A stretch of DNA of 64,000 nucleotides from Chrysaora quinquecirrha (taxonomy: Eukaryota; Cnidaria; Scyphozoa; Semaeostomeae; Pelagiidae). Shown here piece by piece: positions 1 to 12,021 of this stretch (positions within the stretch are counted from its first letter, which is position 1; every line of letters begins with the position of its first letter). Position numbers and translations under genes: made by a program. The DNA lies in contig JACTAT010000040.1 of NCBI GenBank assembly GCA_014526335.1, forward strand, positions 263,565 to 327,564, in the 5' to 3' direction. The notes under the pieces were generated by a model, which had not been told where the DNA came from, made no database searches, and was given only the letters and a program-made list of their open reading frames with translations.

Positions 1-5
1 AGTTT

Positions 6-37
<32 letters not shown>

Positions 38-245
38 TTAAGTTAGTTAGTTAGTTAATAAGTTAATTAGTTAGTAAGTTAGTTAGTTACTTAGCATAGC
101 TTGTAAGTTAGCCAGTTAGTTAGTAGTTGGTTAGTTAGATAACTACTTAGTTAGTAACTTAGTTAGTAAGATAACTAAATAGTTAGTGAGTTCGTTATTT
201 AGTTAGTTAGTTAGCGTAGCTTTTAAGTTACTTAGTTAAGCTTAA
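1..245. repeat. (TTAG)n microsatellite, GTTA orientation
   Basis: Nearly uninterrupted gtta/agtt tetranucleotide units with scattered single-base changes, continuing off the left edge. The orientation is opposite to that of the much longer array which follows; about 50 bases of non-repeat sequence separate them. No coding potential is seen. Confidence 0.95.
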
Positions 246-289
246 AAATATGATGGGTGTTCCAAGTAATTCTGGCAGGCATTGTAGCT

Positions 290-631
290 AGTTAGTAAAT
301 TAACTAACTAACTAACTAATTAATTAACTAACTAACTAACCAACTAACTAACTAGCTAACTAACAAACTAACTAACCAACTAACTAACTAACTATGTAGA
401 TAAGAAACTAACTAGCTTACTAACTAACTGATTAAATAAATAACTAACTAGCTAACTAACTAATGACTATCTAGCTAGTTACCTAACTAACTAGCTAACT
501 AATAAAGTAACTTACGAACAGACTTACTACCTTCCAAAGTACCTAACGAACTAACTGACTAATTTACAATGTTTTCTAACTAAGTAACTTACTGACTATC
601 TAAAAACTTAACAAGCTAGCTAACTAGCTAG

Positions 632-688
<57 letters not shown>

Positions 689-1460
689 CAACTAACTAAC
701 TAACCTGCAAGCTATGTTAACTAAATAACAATCTTGCAAACAAACTTATTAACTAGTTAACTAACTTACTAACTAACTAATTAACTAACTAACTAGCTAG
801 TTACCTAACTAAGTAGCTAACTAACAAATTAACTTACTAACTTACTATCTTCTAAAGTAGCTAAAGAACTAACTGACTTACAATATTCGAAAATAGCTAA
901 TTAAAAAACTGATTAACTTACAAGCTATGCTTTTTAAGTAACTAACTAACTAAATAACTAACTGACTAACTAACTAACAAAGTAAGTAACTACGTAACTA
1001 ACAAGCGATAAGACTAACTAATAAAACAAACTAACTACTTAACTAACTAACAAATCAATTAATTAATTACCTAACAAACTAACAAAAAAACTAAATTTAA
1101 CTAACTAACTAATTTGCTAACTGATTTACTAACTAACTAACTAACTGACTAAATAACTAGCTAACTAACTAAATAACTAACTAACTAACTAACTAACTTA
1201 ATAACTAACTAACTAACTCACTCACTAACTAACTAACAACTATCTAGCTAGTTACCTAACTAACTAGCTAAGTAACAAAGTAACTTACTAACCACCTTAC
1301 TATCTTCTAAAGTAGCTAACGAACATAACTGACTTACAATAATCTAAAATAGCTAACTAAAAAACTAACTAACTTACTAACTATCTAACTAACTAACTGA
1401 CTAACTAACTAATTAACTAACTAACTAACTAACTAATTAACGTACAAGCTATGCTAACTA
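290..1460. repeat. (CTAA)n microsatellite array
   Basis: About 1.17 kb of ctaa/aact units, purest around 610-710 and interrupted elsewhere by diverged units. A higher-order pattern shows: segments resembling 'ctagctagttacctaactaac...cttactatcttctaaagtagctaac' recur near 470-560, 790-880 and 1240-1340, so larger blocks were duplicated as well as the 4-bp unit. The reverse-orientation block lies immediately to the left. This looks like intronic satellite within the Derlin gene. Confidence 0.95.
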
Positions 1461-1844
1461 ACTAAAGATAATTTTTCAAAGAACATTTTTCTTAGCTTTT
1501 CTTTTTGATTTTTTTTGGTAAAAATCAGATTTCTTGAGCAATATCTTTTGATCTATTTATACAGAAACTAACCTTAATGCTATATTCGAAATCTAGAGTC
1601 AATTTCCATTCGAATGAGACCAAACAATACCATGTTTTGACAATTTACAAAAAAATTTTTCGATGAATTTTTTACCTTGGACATGACGCATCTTCGGCAG
1701 GTCATAAAAAAATTTGCCCAACACTTGGAAGGGGCAAGTTTGGCTTTTTCGAGTCTTCTATGACCATATAAACAGAAAATAAAATAAAAACCCATATGTA
1801 CTCGATGTCAAGGTCATCCTTGAAATTCGAATTTGGCCACCGGA

Positions 1845-2042
1845 CTATAAATACTCATCTGTTGGATCGTAGTACCGATCAAGAACTTCACTCAGTTTCA
1901 GAATATCATTCTTTGGAGACGACACAAGTAGAACCAGTCTTGAATGGAGCAAAGCAGTATCAGGAATAACTTCTTGAGAGCTTCGTTCGCATACAACCAC
2001 AACCAACCACAACTGATGTAGATGGTAGATGTGGTTTTCTAC
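1845..2042 (-). other. Unassigned coding-like open segment
   Basis: An open frame of 65 codons ending in TAG on the minus strand, without an internal Met start. Its composition looks protein-like (it contains SSQEVIPD and LDRYYDPTDEYL) and a possible AG acceptor lies just upstream near 2043-2050. On the opposite strand, 'ctataaatac' at 1845-1854 could serve as a TATA box reading rightwards. I do not recognise a family. It lies left of Derlin exon 3 but does not match the Derlin C-terminus. It may be an exon of a transposon or nested gene, or chance. Confidence 0.25.
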
Positions 2043-2676
2043 TTAGGCAGCAAAACAACTCGCGCAACGTGAAAAACTTTGAGTATAGCCATGTCAAGCC
2101 ATTCTGGTTTTCGCAATGTGAGATTTGTCGGTTGAAATAACGTTTGACTGGATCCTACTGATTAAGACCTCGCATCCCAGAGACATTTTCCGCCTACGGA
2201 AATCAACTTCATTCTATTAGCAGCTCCCATCTCCCATCTACATGAAAAAGTAGGGTGAGCCTGCTCTACTTTGGAGACGGGACCACTGGCTGTGGCAAAC
2301 AAGGTGCTCAAGTAGCGTGAACAGCCTCGCGGAAGCACAGCTGAATTATGTTGCTGGTACTATTTTCAAGGAAACTTAAGCGAGACATTATTAACACAAA
2401 TTTTTGGGAGTCGGCATTTTCGCTGTAAATATTTGTCGCGTAAATTTCATGCGCATTAATTTATGTGATGACTTAATTTCATGTAATAAGAAATGTCTGC
2501 CGACATCAGTTAGCTATCTCTCCGCTATCTCTATATGCAAACTGGACTTGATTGTATGACATGGTTATGATTTAGCAACAAATTAAAAAACCATGTAACG
2601 ATTTTGCAAAAATTTCCTATCAAATAATAATTGTTTGGTTTTAATTTAAAGTAGATTACTAGAGCTATAAGGATAC

Positions 2677-4452
2677 GTGAAAATCATATTAAAAAAGAAA
2701 TTAAACCCAAATGTTCCAAAGAACAGAAAGTTGGTTACCAGTCTCCATAACTAGAAAATAATATGATATGGGATAAAGTGTTTGAGTTGTACAAAACTTC
2801 AACATTGTGAGCAATAGCGGGACATCTTTGGAGCCTTTAATTATGCCCAAAGATGCTTCCGCTATTGCTTGCAATTCTGAAATTTTGTGTATATTAGATT
2901 TCAGCAAGAAGAAGAAATGAACCATCTTTTATTGTTTTATTATGTGTGCCTTTATAGAGCCTATAAATCATGGCATTGAAATTTTTCAGATTGTATCTAC
3001 TTCCTCTATTATTTTGTTTTTGTTGCTTGTATCAGTGACGTTGTCTTATGGACTTGTAAGACTTGGTAAATAAACATATTCCGAATAACCAAAGCCTACA
3101 GAAAAAGGCTGAAACAGTTGACTAATGCAAAAAGTATGCCCAGATGCAGACCCAATAGCACCAATCAAAAAATTGTAGCTGGGCAGTATTGTGTTACGAA
3201 CATCAATCAGCTCACAGTGTAGGATGGTCTATAGAATTAATTGAAGAGACCAAGTAAGAGAACTGACTCTTTCTGTCTACATAAAGGCCACCTTGTTGGT
3301 TACGATAGTGATAGATTCAAAACACTTTACTGAAACAATGTCATTTATGCAGGGAAATGATGAATTGCTATAAGAAAATGTTTCAGTTCAAAGAAACTTG
3401 ATTGAGCTTCACAGCTCAAATTTTGATGCAAAGGTGGAATGGATGTAGCAAGAGGTACAAAGGCAAACAGATAGCTCAAGAAGGAATCCAAAGTAGCCTA
3501 GTAATTTATATTTTTACGTAATGCTAAAGCAAATGATACTTACTTGGTAACGACGAATGATTAAATCTGGGTTGAAGTACAGCTGAAATGGACTAATGAG
3601 ATCCAGTTGCTGAAGAGGAACAACAGACAATACACTAAAAGTAACAAAGACACAAAACAAGGCTATCCACTATGCTAACCACAATCCTTAGGTAGGAAAA
3701 GAAAAATTGAAGAAAACCTAAGGTCCCCATCCAAACAGTTGGGCTTCAAAAGATTCCACTTTTGAAACCATCTTTTAATACTTTTCATTGTCAGAGGTGA
3801 AAATGCAAAAAAAAAATGGTTGCATTTTTGTTTAAAAGATATAGAGGTCGTTTTGATATGTGTTAACACTACAGCATTGAAATTTTCCACAATCATCAGA
3901 AGATACCAAGTTAGTTAAAATGGTAAAAAGCAGCTAAAAATTTATTCTAGGTACAAAGTTTTACTACCTCAGTGCTTGTGCTATCAAATATTTCAAGGAG
4001 TATATATGATAGATAGGGCAGGGGAGCTTTGGATTCTCATAAAATCAAGAACACAACTCACATGCAAGCACGCACTAGGACAGTGAAACTGAACCTAGTC
4101 TTTGATGTTTTATACGATTCTTGCATCAAAATCTCTATATCTTCTGATTTAAAAACATTGAAATAAAAATTGGAATGCTTTTAGTGGCCATTTACCAAAA
4201 TGATCTACCTACTTAAAGCTATTCCTATATATAGTCTATGACTATCTATGATTTACCTATGGCCTAGGCGCTTAGGCTTTTGCTTTACCTATATAGAGCT
4301 ACCCGGAGCTATAGCCTTAAGGTAAAGAAAGAACCATAATCTTCAATAATAAGGCATACCACGGCTGCTGTTGTCAGCACACAGGCACTTGTATATACCC
4401 TTGTAACAACAGGAATCTGCATGAACTCTTGTTGAAAAGTTTGGTACGCCAT
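2677..4452 (-). CDS. derl2: Derlin-2, 5' part (three exons; rest off left edge)
   Basis: Derlin-2 is a multi-pass ER membrane protein of the rhomboid-pseudoprotease superfamily, working in ER-associated degradation with the p97/VCP machinery. I see three exons: 4452-4360 (31 codons, starting MAYQ and ending VLTTAAV), 3609-3544 (22 codons, containing [12 protein letters not shown]) and 2750-2677 (24 codons plus two bases, containing [11 protein letters not shown] with the family's Trp-Arg motif). Donors are gtatgc, gtaagt and gtatcc; every acceptor has AG and phases agree (0, 0, 2). The order and spacing follow the first ~77 residues of animal Derlin-2. The remaining exons are not in the window, so the next intron must cross the CTAA array, or the gene is truncated there. 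From recall of the family, identity is high in the second and third exons. Start choice: first ATG, matching the conserved MAYQ N-terminus. Confidence 0.93.
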
Positions 4453-5141
4453 TTTGTATTTTTGTTGACGTTGTGAAAACGCATGCGCGATTATTAAAAG
4501 ACACGTCGAGCGCTGATTGATCAATATCAATGAATGGCAAACAGATAACAGATGACCATCCTACCCCAACTCAAGCGTCCAAAATTATGGTTATTGGGAT
4601 TTTAATTTTCAAGGGTACCAAATAAAAACAATTATAGAAATATACTTGAGATTATTCTTAGTTAACTCTGCAGGAAACGCCTAACCCATATGCCTACTGC
4701 AAAGGCATACTACTAACCCTATACAAAACTTCTGAAAGTGTATATACCCAAAATAATACCATATCTTATCGACCTTATCAAATGAACGTCAAAACTTTAA
4801 TATACGTTACTATACTTGGGCTATATTTACCTACATAGTAAAAATTATGCTATAATATGTCAGTTCGAATCAAATTCACTAAAGTGAATATAGTGAAAAC
4901 AAACAAAAATAAAACCGGTGTTTCTTTTCATAACAAAAAGAAGTTTTGATAAACAAAACTGTTAGGCTGTGTAAGAATTATATCTATAATCTCGTAATAC
5001 AGAACATAATAATTGGATGGAATGTTTATCTGAGACAGAGAAATCACGAATAACTATTTCTGGAAATTTCTTAAAAATAATATCAGTAAACATGCTATAC
5101 CACTTGCGCCAAAAATTTGGAAAAGACATCCATAAACCAAC

Positions 5142-5582
5142 TACAGCTGACATCCGCTATCTCGAACTCTGAAGGGAAACTGGAATTTGTTCGAGATAGC
5201 GAATATTCGAAATAACGGATGCCCCATATGAATACAAAAAATTATAGTGCAGCACATCTCGAAAGAGAACAGCTTCATCTACAGTATACAGGGGCAGCAT
5301 ATCACTTAGCTGCTGCCAATCCCGCTGGGCGAACTTATACATATTTTCAGCCTGTCTATTTATCCAGTTCAGCAGAAAATCTGGCAAAGTTCGAGATAAA
5401 GCAGGTTTTCCTCCATGGGAAATCGAAAATGGTTCGAGACAGCGAATGTTCGAGATAACGAGGTTCGAGATAGCGGATGAATTTTCTATACACACCCTTC
5501 TACCAAAACGAGGGGAAATGGAAAATCGTTCGAGATAGCGAATGTTCGAGATAGGCAGTCGAGATAGCGGATGTCAACTGTA
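5142..5582. mobile_element. Pogo/Tigger-type non-autonomous element (copy 1)
   Basis: The element begins CAGCTGACATCCGCTATCTCGA and ends with the near-complement ...GATAGCGGATGTCAACTG, flanked on both sides by TA (5142-5143 and 5581-5582). TA target duplication and CAGTTGAC-type termini fit the pogo/Tigger branch of Tc1/mariner transposons. About 437 bp, no transposase. The termini contain repeated 'gttcgagatagcgaatgttcga' motifs. It sits just beyond the 3' end of VPS29. A second copy lies at 30027-30578. Confidence 0.85.
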
Positions 5583-5741
5583 GTAACTACCTTGTCTAAT
5601 GTGACATTATTCGCTATTAATTATAGGAATCAAGAAAATCTTAATTTATTTGACATAGTTCCTTTCATATTACAAGAAAACTTAGGAGAGAAATTCATAA
5701 AAGTACATGGTAATAATAATTTAGTCAGTCACCGATTGATT

Positions 5742-8700
5742 TCACTTCTTGTATTCTATTCTATCAACTTTGACATCATCGGCATGAAGCTGATAAACAT
5801 ATGTTACCACTGTTGTAGACTGAATATCCATAAGAACGAAAGATGGCACAACATCCCTACAAGAAATAACTAATCAGATAAGCAACTTTTCACAAAAACC
5901 AAATAAATAAGAATTTTGAACAACTTTCTTCTGATGTCTGTCAGACAGTATTCTGTTATTTACTTACTAAAACTGTACTCTAAAATGAAAAATTTGCATA
6001 CACGTTTTTTTTTTATAAGAAACCTGGCTCGGGGCCTAGGTTTAAAAGTTTCTTAATTTTTGGCCGAATTTTAGTTCGTAAAGTTTCTTAACAGTTTCTT
6101 GGTTAAATGGAAATAAATTGCAGTAAAAATGACAAAAAACCTTCTGTAGGATACAGTATTGTTGACAGGTGCGAGAAATTGCACCGAATTAGCCAGACTG
6201 GTGCGAGAAATCGCACGAGAATGCTTCAAAATGTTGGAAAACTGACACAAAAATTTCTAAAGTTTCTTAACTCCTTCCTCGCAGTTCTAAAAGTTTCTTA
6301 ACTTTTTGGGTGTCTAGTTCTAGGTTTCTTATAACCCGGTTTCTTATAAAAAAACGTGTACTTTTCCATCCTTCATCGACGAGTACCTTGGCTTTTCTCA
6401 TAAACAAAAATAATTACCAACTCTATGCTATCACATAAAAGGCTCATGCGTTTGTGACACTGGAAAAAGTCAGTTTAAAATGAAAGAGCGAATTTTCATT
6501 AAGGGTCTTTCTAAATTCTATACTATATATCAATTATTGTGAGCCTGTCGTTCAAATAATAGATACGAATTTTTAACTTGACGCCCGCGGGGCGGGCGAG
6601 CTTTTTACCTTGACACCTGCGATGCGGGTGCACTTTTTACCTTGACATCCGCGATGCGGGTAAACATTAGTACCAGTTTAGCCTTGGAAAGACAAGATAT
6701 CACTCAGCTGCCTTTTAACTTGCTGCCTTTTAACTTACAGCCTTCTGAACTTTCGCTAGAGTCCGAGGATGTTGTGGGATGCCACGGGGAGCTAACCTCC
6801 CCGGACTCTAGCGAAAGTTCAGAAGGCTGTAAGTTAAAAGGCAGCAAGTTAAAAGGCAGCTGAGTGATATGTCTCTCCAAGGCTAAACTTGTACTAATGT
6901 TCACCCGCATCGCGGATGTGAAGGTAAAAAGGGCACCCGCATCGCGGTTGTCAAGGTAAAAAGCTCGCCCGCCAAGTTAAAAAGCTAGTCTACTTGTAAT
7001 GGTTAACATGTACAGTAAGTGAACCCATTAAGGGAATTAGATTTTAGAAAAAATAAGAACATCATGAGCGACAGACCCTAGGAGAAATCGATTTCTCTCC
7101 AGGGAACCTAAATATTCATTCCATAGCATAGGACCTTCAGACCATACTCTCTAATTAAAACATTCCTTATCTTTTGCTTTGTACCCTGCTTAGTTTTGCT
7201 CGTTACACCTGCATTTGTGATCGCAAATTTCTGGGACTAGATTACTCAGACTAAAGTGCAGATAGGGTTTATATTTTTCTACCAGATACGCTTATTTGTT
7301 TGAAGTTTACGATTCTCTGGGCTGTCCATTTATTCATTATTATAATTGATATATTTGTGCAACTAATGTAATTAGATTAAATGATTGCTTCCCATGCTTG
7401 CAGCAATAATTGCGATAGTATGTTGGACAAGCTTGCGCTGTGCGAGGTTTCGGGTCGCATGGCTCGAGACTTTTAAAAGAAATGCGAAAACAGTAAAACA
7501 GGACTCACAGTTCAAGAGGATTGTATGCACCAGTTGCAGATCCAGGGTTGATGTAGAATTTCCCTTCATGTTCATATGCTTCAAACTAACACGTAATAAA
7601 ATATCTATACACTCGAAAGTTAAAACTTTTAAAGCAGAAAAATACGTCTAAGATTTAAGCAAAATAATGCTTTAGATGAGTCATACATTTCGAATCGAGT
7701 GGCTTAAGTCGCTATTGGCTAAATAAGCTCGCACTCTACAATCAACATCTAAATCCTGTTAACAAAAAAGACTACCGTACAATTCATTAATTTTCTCCTC
7801 AAAGTATGGTCATTGGTCGACGTGATACGATTTGTAATATTTTTAACAAGAAATTAAAATCATAATAACGAAAGAAAAGGCACAGGCATTAGGTTAGCAC
7901 TTTGGTTTCTTTGTCATCAAAGATTTTTGCTTCATTTCAAAAAGAATAGAAATAATGTTTGACACAAAAAAACAGAAATTTAAATCTTTGTAAGGGACAG
8001 GCCTGGTTCACACTGTTCTCTATCTTTAGTGGTTAGCACTTTGGTTTCTTTGTCATCAAAGATTTTTGCTTCTTTTCAAAAAGAATAGAAGCAAAGTTTG
8101 ACACAAAAAAAACAGAAATTTAAATCTTTGTAAGGGACAGGCCTGGTTCACACTGTTCTCTATCTGTGTTCTCTATCATCTGGGTGGGCTAAGCGCAGTG
8201 TGAACACTTGGAGTTACACGTTTAAGCCTCGTAGGCGCACTTAAATTTGAGCGTCTATCAGCGTCTACGGATTAACAAGTTTTGAAATGTAGACACAAGA
8301 TTTTAACCCGTGTCTAACTGTTCTTTTGTTTTGTTGTTGTCTCACCAGTTGCAAGGAATGTGGCACCAAAGTTTCACTCTTGAAATTTCTGTGTTGCTGC
8401 ATTTGATAATTTCGTGACCGCCACGCGACAGTTTATCACCTGTCTTGCTTTAAAATTTGAAACAGAATGGCAGAAGACAATTCAAAGAAAAATTTTCACA
8501 AATTTTCCGAAATAAGCAAAATTTTTCCGAAAGTATAGCGCTGTTTTTGAGTGTGTCCTTTGTAGTTTCTTGTTCTTTCCTAACCTTTTTGATCTTCTTC
8601 CTTCTTAAAATCAAAGTTAAAAACAAAGCTGCACCCTATCATATTTACCGTACGTCGTTGGCCACCCATGTTGAAGAAACTATGCCCAATTAGACGCATT

Positions 8701-11463
8701 TGGACACAGTCTGAATCAATTGATGTTTTAAAACAGGCGCATTTTAACGTGATACACCAGGCGTAGATAAACACGATAAGCGCAAATAGACACAGTGTGA
8801 ACCAAGATTAAAGGTCCAATAGAGGAGTTACTTCCACTAGCACAATGAAAGTTTTCCTGTTCTATAAAGGCGAATTCAGAAATACCCATTGGTGAAAGAG
8901 TTAATTAATCATGCTCTTGACAACTAAAATACAAACAGTGTATATCTATAATACTAACCTTATGTGTTTGTCCGGTGATCAAGATATCAACATCAAGTTG
9001 CCTTTGTACCTTTTCGTTAAAAAGAAAGAGGCAAAAAGGATTTTAGGTAGCTGAAAAGTTTAAAGAAATGATTTGCTTGATCTGAAAATCATACACAGAC
9101 TATGGAGTGAATTTTGAATGGATGGAGCTTAAATCTACTGACTACATCAATCACTAAAGCCGGATCTCCACTAGGTGCAAAATGTCAAAGCAGAAAAATT
9201 TCCTGTGATGTAATTCGCCAATTGAGATTGTCGCCGTGGAAAATGTCGAAGAGCGAAAAGTAGAAAAGAAGCCAACAGAATTTGTTTACTTTCTGATGAA
9301 ATACAGCTACAAAACAACACAAAGAACAAGATGGCCAAATTTTCAAGTCAGCAAGACGGGCAAGATGTCTCAAGCTCACGGCAACCATTTTGTAACTGCT
9401 CAAAAGCTTCCTAAGCAAAATGAAGTGGAGATCAAGATCATGTAGTTCCTTCCGCCACAGAAAATTGTCACATAAAGAGTCAGCAGTCGTGACATTTTTG
9501 CATCTAGTGGAGATCTGGCTTAAGTTTCAAGCTTAAACAACAGCATTTGTAATCTTTCCAAAATCAAGAATGTGTGTGCTGGGCCCACACTGAATCACAG
9601 CCAAAAAATTCTGGGTACAAACATTTGCAAAAAATTAGAAGCTTACCATGGATAGACTTTCTGGGTCACCCCATGGTACAATTTGGTGACCATGACAAAT
9701 TCCAATTTTAAACTGCCCAACAGTGACAACCTTCTGCTCTGGGTATGACAGATTCTAAAATAAATAAGTATAAAATTTTTACAGATAAATAAAACCAAAA
9801 TAATACACAGTTCTTTAGAAGTCCCAGTATTTAATCATTGTTGCTATTGTTGAGCAAGAAATCAAATGTCGAGAGTCAAAACAAGAGGCTGTGTAGTAAA
9901 CATCCCAATTCATTGGTTAAAAAGCCTCAACCCTACACTTCTCTTTGAGGGAAATGAATAACTTCCAATGAAGATTTGGATTGGAAAATTAAAGACAGAA
10001 TAGTTGTAAAATTTTTCCCAAAAATTGTCTCATTTTTCCACATGACAGGAATGACCACAATGTGAAATAAAATTTGAAACATTTTCTATTATTATAATTA
10101 ATAACCTAGGGTCGTGGTTAAACACAGTAACTTGTGAGCTCTTATAGCATGTCTCGATTAAGCAGTAATGAATTAATGAGATCTTTACACATTGCATTAC
10201 AACAAATATTTTGCATTTTCACTTGGGTAATGATTTCTGTATAAATGGGCACAGTGGATAAAAATATTGCATAATACCTCATCAAAGTCTCCTCTGACAA
10301 CATGAACATCACTTGCGAGGGTTTTAAATAATCATAAGATTCTTTTGTACACAGATTTCCAGTACATAGAATATGCTGGATTTTTCCTGGTACCTGAAAA
10401 ACAGAACAAGATATCAATGTGCAACATTTTATAATCTCTTGTACTCCACCTACATTTGTTCAATGTTTCCCCTTTTTATGGAAATTTTAAATGTGTAGAA
10501 CTCAAAAACCATGCTATCATGCTAGTGAATCAATACATACTTATTATGCTTGATGTGGTGGAATTTTTTGCATACTGTGATGGTATTTTTTACATACTGG
10601 GTGGATAAAGTACTGCTGTGTCAGGCTATTATGCTTCATGTGATGGATTATTATGCTTGATGTGGTGGTATTTTTTGCTTACTGCAGTGGATAAGCACTA
10701 CTGTGGTGCTTATCCACTTTGCACTCAGTCTCATTTTGAGGCCTATTAGACAGCACACCGGATAACGTATGTGCAGTACAGCGGTGGTTGTGCAGTACAG
10801 CGGATGGATATTATCAGTACAGCGGAGGGATATCATCAGTACAGCAGAAAGATCCCATGAGTACAGCGGTGGATGTTCAGTACAGGATATCATCCCTCTG
10901 CTGTACCGCACAACCACCGCTGTATGCAACATATGTTATCTGGGATGGTTAGATCTTTGATAGGTAGGCCTACCAAATTTAAATACACACAAACAAAGAA
11001 CCATCCCTACCAATAATTTCTTGAATTTACTTGGCAATCCACTTTTCCTGTGTGGAATATGGAGATCTCCAAGTACAAGAACAAGCTGTAATGAAATACC
11101 CAACAGTTATTATACTATATTGTTACAGATAAATTGGAAGTTTTTACTTTATTTCCACAACCAACACCCTCCCCCCATCTATCTGGACTTTTTGGCAGGG
11201 TTTTGACAAGGGTGTGCTAGGATGAAGTTATAAGGCTCAAGCGGCTATTTTCAGCAAAGAGGGCCATTGAAATATCAGAAAAGCAATGTGAAGTGCCCAT
11301 TGGCCATTTTGAATTTCATCATTACATACAGTCAGACTGTCAGACAGTCATTTTTGTTGATTTCAATCGTTTCCACTAAAAAATAACAGTGATAAACATG
11401 CAAAGCAAATGTTTTTACAAAATTAACATTAGAAGTTAACTTAGAGTATTTGCTCACCACCAT
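5742..11463 (-). CDS. vps29: VPS29, retromer subunit (seven exons, one-base deletion in exon 3)
   Basis: VPS29 is the metallophosphoesterase-fold subunit of retromer (VPS26-VPS29-VPS35), which recycles cargo from endosomes; in animals the fold acts as a binding platform. Exons: 11463-11458 (Met-Val only), 11085-11011 (containing [12 protein letters not shown]), 10393-10278 ([17 protein letters not shown]), 9754-9647 ([23 protein letters not shown]), 9009-8959 ([12 protein letters not shown]), 7585-7509 ([14 protein letters not shown]), 5856-5742 ([20 protein letters not shown], stop TGA). All junctions are GT-AG and phases agree. Exon 3 is 116 nt, where the conserved protein needs 117: one A is missing in the run around 10321-10326, after which the frame shifts. 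With that base the gene has 182 codons plus stop, the usual animal length. Assembly error in a homopolymer is the likely cause; a real lesion is possible. The metal-site GD..H region is present; GHTH reads GQTH here. Confidence 0.96.
5999..6360. mobile_element. TACACG-type terminal-inverted-repeat element (copy 1)
   Basis: The ends are TACACG followed by a T-run and TATAAGAAACC on the left, and the exact complement GGTTTCTTATAA-A-run-CGTGTA on the right. About 362 bp with no coding capacity. The interior repeats 'gtttcttaa' several times. Related copies with the same terminal plan occur at 13001-13352, 31099-32444 and 35229-35604. It lies in the last intron of VPS29. Confidence 0.85.
6569..6983. 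mobile_element. GC-rich foldback element
   Basis: A long near-perfect inverted repeat: about 190-bp arms around a ~30-base centre (about 6760-6795). The arms carry 'tttttaccttgacatccgcgatgcggg' units at the outside, and 'ctgccttttaacttgctgccttttaacttacagcc' plus 'ctgaactttcgctagagtccg' inside, each mirrored on the other side. Short open frames on both strands are consequences of the palindrome. It lies in the last VPS29 intron. Confidence 0.9.
7892..8168. repeat. 139-bp tandem duplication
   Basis: Two nearly identical copies (7892-8030 and 8031-8168) starting ggttagcactttgg and ending ctggttcacactgttctctatc. They differ at only a few positions, such as the cttcatttc/cttcttttc and ataatg/gcaaag changes, so the duplication looks young. 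The copies end in the left terminus of the element that continues to about 8806. Confidence 0.9.
8140..8806. mobile_element. Possible hAT-like element with ggttcacactg termini
   Basis: The left side carries cctggttcacactgttctctat and the right side its approximate complement tagacacagtgtgaaccaag (about 8787-8806); an inner copy, gcgcagtgtgaacac, is near 8195. No target duplication could be fixed because the left end is duplicated. Short open frames inside do not resemble known proteins. VPS29 intron. Confidence 0.5.
9155..9524. mobile_element. Terminal-inverted-repeat element with gatctccactag ends
   Basis: Left end taaagccggatctccactaggtgcaaaatgtc; the right end gacatttttgcatctagtggagatctggctta is the complement with few mismatches (about 30-bp inverted repeats). 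About 370 bp, no transposase. The termini resemble hAT-type non-autonomous elements, but no clear 8-bp duplication is seen. It lies in the VPS29 intron between the 51-nt and 108-nt exons. Confidence 0.8.
10550..10940. repeat. Composite of 'cttgatgtggtgg' and 'gtacagcgg' repeats
   Basis: The left half repeats 'ttatgcttgatgtggtgg(t)attttttgc(a)tactg'; the right half (about 10768-10930) repeats 'cagtacagcgg(a/t)gg(g)atatcatc' and then turns into the inverted orientation ('atcatccctctgctgtac...caaccaccgctgta'). The left-half sequence recurs at 16740-17000; the right-half sequence is a small relative of the huge foldback at 58685-60643. It lies in VPS29 intron 2. Confidence 0.8.
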
Positions 11464-12021
11464 AATTTCTATGGTAATTTCACCAACAATCTTGAACCAA
11501 CACAGGAAGCAAGAAGGCAAGACCAATGGAGAAATGGAAAAAATCCAATTTAACGAGGAAGTGCTTTGCCTCGATTTGGGTTTGTTCAAAAGAGGTTGTA
11601 CGGTTGTCCAATGTTCAGTTGTAATAAGTCTAATTCAGTTGTGTCGTTTCTTTGTTTCATTTTTTCGACACATCTCATTTTCTCTTCCAAATAGAGTTCA
11701 AATAAATCTAGATCAAATAATTTTGAAAATTGATTACACAGGAAATAAATTCCTTCAAGAATAAGATAACAGTCTGATATCATTTAAGATCTTTCTATTT
11801 TATTTTTTTGTTTTTTTCTTTAAATTTATTAATACCACGTGATTTATTCCGCGCCATTTTCATTGATAAGAAAAATTCATTTCCGCTTATCGAAATCAAT
11901 AAAAACTTAGGATTTCTAATAATTTCTGAATATCTAGATTCTAGATATTTAGAAATTCACATCTTGCTAACGAGCTGTAAGCTGTATAGCAAGAAATAAA
12001 ATTTACAACTTTGCAAGAACC
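11464..12021. promoter_or_regulatory. Candidate bidirectional promoter between VPS29 and the bZIP gene
   Basis: The two predicted start codons face away from each other across 558 bp. The interval includes a G-poor stretch with runs of T and 'gaatatctagattctagatatttag' (about 11924-11953), a near-palindrome. No TATA box could be assigned with confidence. Shared promoter use is inferred from geometry only. Confidence 0.35.
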
